A stretch of DNA of 64,000 nt, from contig NZ_JARXYZ010000002.1 in NCBI RefSeq assembly GCF_029894125.1, positions 310,001-374,000 of the forward strand, given 5' to 3'. This DNA is from Kitasatospora sp. MAA19 (GTDB taxonomy: Bacteria; Actinomycetota; Actinomycetes; Streptomycetales; Streptomycetaceae). Under the pieces are notes generated by a model. It did not search any database and was not told where the DNA came from. It was given only the letters and a program-made list of their open reading frames with translations. The first letter of the stretch is position 1, and each line of letters opens with the position of its first letter. The position numbers and the translations under genes were made by a program. This document shows positions 56,608 through 64,000 of the stretch, piece after piece.

Positions 56608-58080
56608 CTACGCGCCCGCCAGCTCCCGGACGGCCGCCGCGAACAGGTCGCCGCGCTCGCCGTAGTTGGTGAACATGTCCATCGAGGCGCAGGCCGGGGC
56701 CAGCAGCACCGTGTCACCCGACCGGGCGAGCGACGCGGCCGTCCGGACGACCTCGGCCATCGCCACCGCGCCAGTCTGGCCCTCGGCCGCCTCCATCACC
56801 GGGACATCCGGAGCGTGTCGCTCCAGCGCCGCCCGGATCAGGGCCCGGTCCTCGCCGATCAGCACGACCGCGCGCAGCCGCTCGGCCGCGCCCTGGACCA
56901 GGTCGTCGAAGGTCGCGCCCTTGGCCAGGCCGCCGGCGATCCAGACGATCGGCCGGTAGGCGGCCAGCGAGGCGGCGGCGGCGTGGGTGTTGGTGGCCTT
57001 GGAGTCGTCGATGTAGGTGACCTCGCCGACCACGCCGACCTCGGCGATCCGGTGCGCGTCCGGGCGGAAGGCCCGCAGGCCCTCCCGGACGGCCTTCGGC
57101 TCGACGCCGTACGCCCGGGCCAGCGCCGCCGCGGCGAGCGCGTTGGCGATGTTGTGCGGGGCAGCAGGGCGGCGGCGCGCAGCGCCGTCCTCCGAGGCGA
57201 CGGGTGGGCTGATGTCCTCGACGGAGCCCAGCTCGGCCGCGTTCTTGGCCCGGTCGGCCACGAACGCGCGGTCGACCAGCAGTCCGTCCACCACGCCGAA
57301 GTTCGACGGGCCGGGCGCGCCGAGGCCGAAGCCGATCGCCCGGCAGCCCTCCTCGACGTCGGCCTCGCGGACCAGCGCCTCGGTGGCCGGATCGGCCAGG
57401 TTGTACACGCAGGCGACGGTGTTGCCCTCGTAGATCCGGCCCTTGTCGGCGGCGTACGCCTCCATCGAGCCGTGCCAGTCGAGGTGGTCGGGGGCCAAGT
57501 TGAGCACGGCCGCCGAGTGCGGGCGCAGCGAGGGCGCCCAGTGCAGCTGGTAGCTGGAGAGCTCGACGGCGAGCACGTCGTACGGCTCCTCCGCGAGCAC
57601 CGCGTCCAGCACCGAGACCCCGACGTTGCCGACGGCGGCGGTGCGCTTGCCGGCGGCGGTGAGGATCGAGGCGAGCATCTGGACGGTGGTGGTCTTGCCG
57701 TTGGTGCCGGTGACGGCCAGCCAGGGGGCGGGCTCGCCGGTGGCGGCCAGCGGCCTGCGCAGCCGCCAGGCCAGCTCGACGTCGCCCCACACCGGGACGC
57801 CGGCCGCCTCGGCGGCGGCGAACAGCGCGCTCCCGGGCGCCCAGCCGGGCGAGGTGACGATCAGCCGGGTGCCCTCGGGCAGGCTGTCGCCGTCGCCGAG
57901 GCGCACCGCGACGCCCAGCGCCTCCAGCTCGGCGGCCCGGGCGGTCAGGCCCGCGCCGCTGCCGCCGTCCACCACGGTGACCCGGGCGCCGAGGCCGTGC
58001 AGGACGCGCGCGGCGCTGATGCCGGAGACGCCGAGCCCGGCGACGACGACGGGCAGGTTCGCAAAGTCAGGGTTCGTCAT
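56608..58080 (-). CDS. murD: UDP-MurNAc-L-Ala:D-Glu ligase MurD
   Basis: 490 residues from ATG 58080, overlapping the mraY stop (ATGA). ATP-binding [18 protein letters not shown], substrate region [30 protein letters not shown] (carbamylated Lys region) and [15 protein letters not shown] are present. A ~30-residue Ala/Arg/Pro-rich insert around residue 290 (between VEDISPP and [13 protein letters not shown]) makes it longer than most. Confidence 0.96.
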   Translation of the reverse strand: MTNPDFANLPVVVAGLGVSGISAARVLHGLGARVTVVDGGSGAGLTARAAELEALGVAVRLGDGDSLPEGTRLIVTSPGWAPGSALFAAAEAAGVPVWGDVELAWRLRRPLAATGEPAPWLAVTGTNGKTTTVQMLASILTAAGKRTAAVGNVGVSVLDAVLAEEPYDVLAVELSSYQLHWAPSLRPHSAAVLNLAPDHLDWHGSMEAYAADKGRIYEGNTVACVYNLADPATEALVREADVEEGCRAIGFGLGAPGPSNFGVVDGLLVDRAFVADRAKNAAELGSVEDISPPVASEDGAARRRPAAPHNIANALAAAALARAYGVEPKAVREGLRAFRPDAHRIAEVGVVGEVTYIDDSKATNTHAAAASLAAYRPIVWIAGGLAKGATFDDLVQGAAERLRAVVLIGEDRALIRAALERHAPDVPVMEAAEGQTGAVAMAEVVRTAASLARSGDTVLLAPACASMDMFTNYGERGDLFAAAVRELAGA

Positions 58081-59138
58081 CCGGTCCGGTATCCCGCGTA
58101 GAAGAGGCCGAGGCCGACGGCCACGCAGAGACCCTGGATGATCCAGAAGCGGACCACGACCAGGACTTCGCTCCAGCCCTTGAGTTCGAAGTGGTGCTGT
58201 AGGGGCGCCATCTTGAAGACGCGCTTGCCGGTCATCCGGAAGGAGCCGACCTGGATGATCACCGACAGGGTGATGATCATGAAGAGGCCGCCGAGCAGGA
58301 TGAGCAGCAGCTCGGTGCGGGAGCAGATCGCCAGACCGGCCAGGGCGCCGCCGAGGGCGAGCGAGCCGGTGTCGCCCATGAAGATCTTGGCGGGCGAGGT
58401 GTTCCACCACAGGAAGCCGAAGCAGGAGCCCATCAGCGCGGCCGCCACCACCGCGAGGTCCAGCGGATCGCGGACGTCGTAGCAGCTGTTGGTGGCGGAG
58501 AAGAAGTACGCGCAGCTCTGGCCGTACTCCCAGACGCCGATGAAGGTGTAGGCGCCGAAGGCCATCACCGAGGCGCCGGTGGCGAGGCCGTCCAGACCGT
58601 CCGTCAGGTTCACGCCGTTGGACGTCGCCGCGATCATGAAGTACGCGAAGATGACGAACAGCACCGGGCCGATCGACCAGCCGTAGTCCCGGACGAAGGA
58701 CAGGTGCTGGGACGCCGGGGAGAGCCCGCGGTCGTCCTGGAACTGCAGCGCCAGCACGGCGAAGGCCAGGCCGACGATGGACTGGCCGGCCAGCTTCGCC
58801 TTGGCCCGCAGACCGAGCGAGCGGCGCTTGACCACCTTGATGTAGTCGTCCAGGAAGCCGACCAGGCCCAGGCCGGTCGTCAGGAAGAGCACCAGCAGGC
58901 CGGAGGCCGTCGGGCTCTCGCCCGTTATCGCCTTGGTCGCGAAGTAGGCGATCAGGGTCGCCAGGATGAAGGCGATGCCGCCCATGGTGGGCGTGCCCTT
59001 CTTGCTGTGGTGCGCCTTCGGCCCGTCGTCGCGGATGTACTGGCCGTAGCCCTGCCGGGCGAGCAGCTTGATCAGGGCGGGGGTGCCGACCAGCGACAGG
59101 ATCAGCCCGATCATGCCGGAGAAGAGGATCTGCTTCAT
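58077..59138 (-). CDS. mraY: Phospho-MurNAc-pentapeptide transferase MraY
   Basis: 353 residues, about ten membrane helices. Transfers phospho-MurNAc-pentapeptide to undecaprenyl phosphate, forming lipid [19 protein letters not shown], the catalytic [34 protein letters not shown] and [12 protein letters not shown] are conserved. The start overlaps the murF stop (TAATG). Confidence 0.98.
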   Translation of the reverse strand: MKQILFSGMIGLILSLVGTPALIKLLARQGYGQYIRDDGPKAHHSKKGTPTMGGIAFILATLIAYFATKAITGESPTASGLLVLFLTTGLGLVGFLDDYIKVVKRRSLGLRAKAKLAGQSIVGLAFAVLALQFQDDRGLSPASQHLSFVRDYGWSIGPVLFVIFAYFMIAATSNGVNLTDGLDGLATGASVMAFGAYTFIGVWEYGQSCAYFFSATNSCYDVRDPLDLAVVAAALMGSCFGFLWWNTSPAKIFMGDTGSLALGGALAGLAICSRTELLLILLGGLFMIITLSVIIQVGSFRMTGKRVFKMAPLQHHFELKGWSEVLVVVRFWIIQGLCVAVGLGLFYAGYRTG

Positions 59139-60541
59139 TACTCGGCCACACCGTCCGCGAGGAGGGTTTCCGCCACCTTCTCCAGCCCCACCGAACGGGA
59201 CGCCTTCACCAGGACCACATCCCCCGGCCGCAGCTGACTGCGCAGCAGCTCGACCGCCGCGTCCGCGTCGGACACCAGCACCGACTCCTCACCCCACGAA
59301 CCTTCGTTCCTCGCGCCGAGTTCCATGCAGGCCGCCTCGCGTCCGCCGACCGCCACCAGCTTGGTGACGTCCAGCCGGACGGCGAGCCGTCCGATGGCGT
59401 CGTGCTCGGCCAGGCTCTCCTCGCCGAGCTCCCGCATCTCGCCGAGCACCGCCCAGGTGCGGCGGCGCTCCGGGCCGCGTCCCCCCATCGAGACCAGCGC
59501 CCGCAGCGCGGCCCGCATCGAGTCGGGGTTCGCGTTGTAGGCGTCGTTGACGACGGTGACACCATCGGCCCGGTCGACGACCTCCATGCGCCAGCGGGAC
59601 AGCGCACCCGCTTCGCCCAGGGCGGTCGCGGTGTCGTCGACGGACATCCCGAGCTCCACCGCCACCGCGGCGGCGGCGAGGGCGTTCGAGACGTGGTGCT
59701 CACCGTACAGGCGCAGCTGCACGGGCGCGGAACCGGCCGGGGTGGTGAGCGTGAAGGATGGCCGTCCGGTGGCGTCCAGACGAACGTCCGTCGCCCGGAC
59801 GTGGGCGTCCGGGGATTCCCCGAACAGGACCACCTTGGCCCTGGTGCGGGCGGCCATCGCGCGCACCAGCCGGTCGTCCGCGTTGAGGATCGCGGTGCCG
59901 TCGGCGGGCAGCGCCTCGACGAGTTCGCCCTTGGCCTCGGCGATCGCCTCCTGCGAGCCGAACTCGCCGACGTGCGCGGTGCCGACGTTCAGCACCAGGC
60001 CGATCCGGGGCGGGGTGATCGAGGTGAGGTACTCGATGTCGCCCTTGTGCCGGGCGCCCATCTCCATGACCAGGTGCCGGGTGCCGGGCTCGACCCGCAG
60101 CGCCGTCATCGGGTGGCCGATCTCGTTGTTGAGCGAGCCGGGCGGGTAGACCGTCGCACCGAGGCGCTGCAGCAGCTGGGCGATCAGGTCCTTGGTGCTG
60201 GTCTTGCCGGCCGAGCCGGTCAGCGCGACGACGGCGGTGCCCTCGGCGCGGGAGACCACGGTCCGGGCCAGCTTGCCGAGCGCGTCCACCACACTGTCGA
60301 CCAGGACGGCGGGCACGCCGACCGGGCGGGAGGCCAGCACCGCGACGGCGCCGGCCTCGACCGCGGTCGTCGCGTAGTCGTGGCCGTCCACGTGCTCGCC
60401 GACGAAGGCCGCGAACAGGCCGCCGGGGCGCACCTTCCGCGAGTCGACCTCGACCGGGCCGGTCACCTTGGTGTCGGGGTCGGCGCCGTCCAGGGTGCCC
60501 CCGACTGCGGCGGCCACCTCGGCGAGGGTCAGTGCGATCAC
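59138..60541 (-). CDS. murF: UDP-MurNAc-tripeptide:D-Ala-D-Ala ligase MurF
   Basis: 467 residues from GTG 60541, overlapping the murE stop (GTGA). ATP loop [45 protein letters not shown] and [20 protein letters not shown]. Adds D-Ala-D-Ala to complete the UDP-MurNAc pentapeptide. Confidence 0.97.
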   Translation of the reverse strand: MIALTLAEVAAAVGGTLDGADPDTKVTGPVEVDSRKVRPGGLFAAFVGEHVDGHDYATTAVEAGAVAVLASRPVGVPAVLVDSVVDALGKLARTVVSRAEGTAVVALTGSAGKTSTKDLIAQLLQRLGATVYPPGSLNNEIGHPMTALRVEPGTRHLVMEMGARHKGDIEYLTSITPPRIGLVLNVGTAHVGEFGSQEAIAEAKGELVEALPADGTAILNADDRLVRAMAARTRAKVVLFGESPDAHVRATDVRLDATGRPSFTLTTPAGSAPVQLRLYGEHHVSNALAAAAVAVELGMSVDDTATALGEAGALSRWRMEVVDRADGVTVVNDAYNANPDSMRAALRALVSMGGRGPERRRTWAVLGEMRELGEESLAEHDAIGRLAVRLDVTKLVAVGGREAACMELGARNEGSWGEESVLVSDADAAVELLRSQLRPGDVVLVKASRSVGLEKVAETLLADGVAE

Positions 60542-62190
60542 TGCTGCTCTACTCCTCGGTCGCCCCGGGCGGCCGTGGTCTGCACGATGGATTCGCGCAG
60601 CACCTCCCGGTCGTCGAAGGGGCGGATCTCGTCTCGTACGTACTGGCCAAGTTCGTGGCCCTTGCCGGCCACCAGCACGGTGTCCCCGGCGTGGGCGCGG
60701 GCGACCGCGAGGCGGATCGCCTCGGCCCGGTCGGGGACGACCAGGACGGCCCCCCGCTCGGCCTCGGGCACCGCGGCGGCGCCGGTCAGCATGCTGGCCA
60801 GGATCGCCAGCGGATCCTCGCTGCGCGGGTTGTCGCTGGTCAGCAGGGCGGTGTCGGCGAGCCGGGCGGCGATGGCACCCATCGGGCCGCGCTTGTGCGG
60901 GTCGCGGTCGCCGCCGCAGCCGACGACGACGTGCAGCCGGCCCTTGGTGACCTCGCGCAGCGAGCCGAGGACGGCCTGCAGGGCGTCCGGCTTGTGCGCG
61001 TAGTCGACCACGGCGACGAACGGCTGTCCGGCGTCCACCCGCTCCAGCCGGCCCGGCACGCCCGGCACCGCGGCGACGCCGGCGACGGCCCGCTCCAGCG
61101 GCAGCCCGGCGGCGACCAGCAGGGTGATCGCGGCCAGCGCGTTGGACACGTTGAACGGGCCGGGCAGCGGCACGGCCGCGTCGGCCTCGGCGCCGTCCGG
61201 GCCGATCACCCGGAAGGTGGAGCCGGCCGGGCCGAGCTGAACGTCCACGGCCCGCCAGTCGGCCTCGGCGGCGCCGGCGGCGGAGAAGGTGGTCACCGGG
61301 ATCTTGGCCTCGGCGGCCAGTCGGCGACCGTACTCGTCGTCCACGTTGACCACGCCGTGGCGGGACTTGCCGGGCTGGAAGAGCCGGGCCTTCGCCTGGA
61401 AGTAGTCCTCCATGTCCGGGTGGAAGTCGAGGTGCTCGGGGGTGAGGTTGTTGAACAGCGAGACGTCGTACGTCACGCCGTCGGTGCGGCCGTAGACCAG
61501 GGCGTGGCTGGAGACCTCCATGGTCACCGCGTCCGCGCCGCGCTCGGCCATCACGCCGAGGATCGCGTGCAGGTCGGTGGCCTCGGGGGTGGTGCGCTCG
61601 CTCTTGATCCGCTCGCTGCCGACCCGCATCTCGACGGTGCCGATCACCCCGGGGGCGCGCCCGGCGCCGCGCAGACCGCCCTCGACCAGGTAGGAGGTGG
61701 TGGTCTTGCCGTTGGTGCCGGTCAGCCCGATCATCAGCAGCCGCTCGGAGGGGCGGCCGTAGACGGCGGCCGCGAGCTCGCCCATCCGGGCCCGCGGCCG
61801 GTCGACGACCAGCAGCGGCAGGCCGGTGCCGGCCGCCAGTTCGGCGCCGGCCGGGTCGGTGAGCAGTGCCACCGCTCCCGCCGCCGCGGCCTGGGCCGCG
61901 AAGGCCGCGCCGTGGTGGTTGGCGCCGGGGAAGGCCACGTACACGTCGCCGGGGCGCACCGCGCGGGAGTCGTGGGTGACGCCGGTGACCGGGCCCCCCT
62001 CGACGGGCGCGAGGCCCAGCTGGCGGGCCAGCTCGGCGAGCGGCAGGGCGGCGGTCCCGGCCGGGCGGGGCGGACTCACGGTGGTTTGATCGGGTTTCGG
62101 CACGGCGGGAAGGCTATCCGCCGAAGGGTGCCCAGGGCCAAACCGGGCCTTCGCCGCGCCGTCGTCCCGCCCGGTCCGCTCGTTGCTCAT
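60538..62190 (-). CDS. murE: UDP-MurNAc-dipeptide:diaminopimelate ligase MurE
   Basis: 550 residues with a ~45-residue basic, Pro-rich N-terminal extension before the catalytic domains. [45 protein letters not shown] and the amino-acid specificity motif LLTSDNPRSEDP, the last matching ligases that add diaminopimelate (LL-form in streptomycetes, an inference). It lies 6 bases after the ftsI stop. Confidence 0.96.
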   Translation of the reverse strand: MSNERTGRDDGAAKARFGPGHPSADSLPAVPKPDQTTVSPPRPAGTAALPLAELARQLGLAPVEGGPVTGVTHDSRAVRPGDVYVAFPGANHHGAAFAAQAAAAGAVALLTDPAGAELAAGTGLPLLVVDRPRARMGELAAAVYGRPSERLLMIGLTGTNGKTTTSYLVEGGLRGAGRAPGVIGTVEMRVGSERIKSERTTPEATDLHAILGVMAERGADAVTMEVSSHALVYGRTDGVTYDVSLFNNLTPEHLDFHPDMEDYFQAKARLFQPGKSRHGVVNVDDEYGRRLAAEAKIPVTTFSAAGAAEADWRAVDVQLGPAGSTFRVIGPDGAEADAAVPLPGPFNVSNALAAITLLVAAGLPLERAVAGVAAVPGVPGRLERVDAGQPFVAVVDYAHKPDALQAVLGSLREVTKGRLHVVVGCGGDRDPHKRGPMGAIAARLADTALLTSDNPRSEDPLAILASMLTGAAAVPEAERGAVLVVPDRAEAIRLAVARAHAGDTVLVAGKGHELGQYVRDEIRPFDDREVLRESIVQTTAARGDRGVEQQ

Positions 62191-62196
62191 CCTCGC

Positions 62197-64000
62197 TCAC
62201 GGCTTCCACTCGACGGGCAGGTTGGGCGCCTGGCTGCCGCTCGGCGGGACCTGCATGGTCTTCAGGGTGAACTCCATCACCTGCTTGAACACGGGGCCGC
62301 ACAGCTGGCCGCCGAAGTGGCCGTTGACCGGGCCCTGGAGGGTGCAGGAGACGGTGTACCGGGGGGCGTCGGCGGGGGCGAAGCCGATGAAGGAGGCGGT
62401 GTAGCCGTCGTAGCCGACACCGTTGGCGGCCCCCCGGTTGGCCGTGCCGGTCTTGCCGGCGACCCGGTAGCCGGGGATGGCGGCCTTGCCGCCGGTGCCC
62501 TGCTCGTCGTCGACGACCGACTCCAGCATCGAGGTCAGGGTCTTGGCGGTCTCCGGGCTGACCACCCGGGTCTGCTCGCCCGGCGGGGTCGGGGTGTACT
62601 TGCCGCCCGGGCTGGTGGTGCCCTGGACGATGCTGGGCGCGACCCGGACGCCGCCGTTGGCGATGGTCGAGTAGACCGAGGTGGCCTGCAGCGCGTTCAT
62701 CTGCAGCGGGCCCTGGCCGAAGGCGATGTTGTACTTCTCCGAGGCGACCAGGTCCTCCGGCTTCTTGAGCATCCCGGAGGACTCCCCGGGGAAGTTCAGG
62801 CCGGTGGGCTGGGCGACTCCGAACTTGCGCATGTAGCCGTCCAGCACCCTGTTGGACTCCGCCTGGTCGGCTCCGAGCGTCTCGGCCGCCTCGATGGTGC
62901 CGATGTTGGAGGACTTGGCGAGCACCCCGGCCAGGGTCAGGTACCAGGGGTCGTGGTTGACGTCGTCCTTGAACTCCTGGCCGGCCCGGACCAGCCGGTT
63001 GGGGACGGTGACCTTGGTGTCCCAGGTGGCCTTGCCGGTGTCCAGCACGGCGGCCAGGCTCATCAGCTTGGCGGTGCTGCCCGGCTCGTACGCGTCCTGC
63101 AGGGCGGCGTTGCCCAGCTGGGACTGCTTGGCGGTGCTCAGGTCGTTCGGGTTGAAGCCGGGCGCGGTGGCCATCGCGAGGACCTGACCGGTCTTCACGT
63201 CCTGGACGACGACGTAGCCCTTCTCCGCCCCGGAGTTGGCCACCTGGTCGGTGATCGCCCGCTGGGCGGCCCACTGGATGTCCCGGTTGATGGTCAGCTT
63301 GACGTCGTTGCCGGGCACCGCGGGGTCCATCGAGCCCCCGGCGGTGGGCACCAGCCGGCCGCCCGCCTGGGCGTAGCTGCTGTGCCCGTCCTTTCCGGCC
63401 AGCTGCTTCTGGTACTGCAGCTCCAGACCGCCGGCGCCCTCGCCCTCGCCGTTGACGAAGCCGACCAGGTTGGCGGCCAGCCCGTCCGCGGGGTAGATCC
63501 GCTTCTGGGTCTCCCGGTTGAACACCCCGGCCAGCGGGTTGGCGCACCCGTTGTCGACCCGGGTGCGCCCGCCCTGGTCGGCGGGTTTGGTCAGCAGCCG
63601 TTTCTGGGCCTGGCAGGTCCGCGAGCCGGCCTGCTTCTCCAGGCTCGCCTTGAGGTCGCTGATCTGGCTCTTGGTGGCCGGGGTCTGCTGGGCGGCGAGC
63701 CGCTTGTAGCGGGTCTTGGGGGTGTGCAGGTCGGCGGCGATCTTCTCCTTGGGCACGCCGAGGATCGGCGCCAGCAGGGCGGCCGCCTGCTCCGGGGCGT
63801 CCGGGATGCCGGTCGCCGCCGGGGTGAACATCGCCGGGTCGGCGGTGATGTCGTACGCGTCGACGGTGGCGGCCAGCGCCACCCCGTCGGAGGACGTTAT
63901 CGAACCGCGCTCGGCGGTGATCGGGATGTTCTGGTAGCGGTTGGTGTTGGCGTCGGCGGCCAGCGCGTCGGAGTCCAGCAGCTGGAGCTGCACCAGGCGG
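62197..64000 (-). CDS. ftsI: Septal penicillin-binding protein FtsI (PBP3), 5' end outside window
   Basis: About 601 residues visible; the N-terminal cytoplasmic tail and membrane helix are off the right edge. A PBP dimerisation domain (RGSITSSDGVALAATVDAYD) precedes the transpeptidase domain with the active-site Ser in YEPGSTAKLMSL, the SSN motif in VLAKSSNIGTIE and the KTG motif in RVAGKTGTANRG. D,D-transpeptidase crosslinking septal peptidoglycan and partnering FtsW. First visible gene of the co-directional cluster. Confidence 0.96.
   Translation of the reverse strand, partial: RLVQLQLLDSDALAADANTNRYQNIPITAERGSITSSDGVALAATVDAYDITADPAMFTPAATGIPDAPEQAAALLAPILGVPKEKIAADLHTPKTRYKRLAAQQTPATKSQISDLKASLEKQAGSRTCQAQKRLLTKPADQGGRTRVDNGCANPLAGVFNRETQKRIYPADGLAANLVGFVNGEGEGAGGLELQYQKQLAGKDGHSSYAQAGGRLVPTAGGSMDPAVPGNDVKLTINRDIQWAAQRAITDQVANSGAEKGYVVVQDVKTGQVLAMATAPGFNPNDLSTAKQSQLGNAALQDAYEPGSTAKLMSLAAVLDTGKATWDTKVTVPNRLVRAGQEFKDDVNHDPWYLTLAGVLAKSSNIGTIEAAETLGADQAESNRVLDGYMRKFGVAQPTGLNFPGESSGMLKKPEDLVASEKYNIAFGQGPLQMNALQATSVYSTIANGGVRVAPSIVQGTTSPGGKYTPTPPGEQTRVVSPETAKTLTSMLESVVDDEQGTGGKAAIPGYRVAGKTGTANRGAANGVGYDGYTASFIGFAPADAPRYTVSCTLQGPVNGHFGGQLCGPVFKQVMEFTLKTMQVPPSGSQAPNLPVEWKP

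Overview
The window is high-GC, densely packed chromosomal DNA of a Streptomycetaceae member (Streptomyces or Kitasatospora type). This rests on gene content and order: a his operon, dnaE, then rluD-lspA-dksA-ileS-divIVA-yggT-sepF-yggS-pgeF-ftsZ-ftsQ-murG-ftsW-murD-mraY-murF-murE-ftsI, with no murC or ftsA in the division cluster, frequent GTG starts and 1-4 base start/stop overlaps. The genus is not resolved from sequence alone.

Layout. 1-4485 (minus): histidine biosynthesis hisD-hisC-hisB-(50-aa membrane protein)-hisH-priA; priA is cut by the window edge. 4577-10245: a repeat-rich membrane protein, a LON-domain protein, a YbaK deacylase, a DUF2567-like membrane protein and an ABC-2 exporter pair. 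10408-14944: a NYN-domain protein, asd, a DapA-family protein and a divergent LysR regulator. 14990-18523: dnaE. 18644-20034: a HEAT-repeat protein and small coupled ORFs.

20321-29300 is an accessory island. It starts with a WhiJ-like regulatory triad (ATPase / XRE-DUF5753 / DUF397). An IS630-like element appears to have inserted in the DUF397 stop codon, and an IS701-like element abuts it. Beyond these lie a HEAT-plus-lipoyl-like protein, a truncated inverted second IS630 copy, the 3' part of a tRNA-Pro gene (probable old attachment site), a secreted esterase between direct repeats of IS ends, an IS5-family remnant and a 65-bp MITE-like palindrome.

29296-42255 returns to single-copy genes: a GNAT protein, TetR/SDR with two palindromic operator candidates, a membrane protein, a HAD phosphatase, a dienelactone-hydrolase-like protein, secreted PhoD, an ABC system whose ATPase is fused to an extracytoplasmic alpha/beta hydrolase, an MscS channel, a GNAT protein and RluD. 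42314-64000 is the lspA-dksA region, the T-box-controlled ileS, and the division and cell-wall cluster, all minus strand except ileS, ending in the 5'-truncated ftsI.

The least ordinary items are the hydrolase-ABC ATPase fusion with its permease (35967-39622), the HEAT/lipoyl-like protein lacking the modifiable lysine (25256-26137), the IS630 element with a passenger gene and a nonsense codon shared by two diverged copies, and the paired TetR operator candidates. No CRISPR array, rRNA or complete tRNA was seen.
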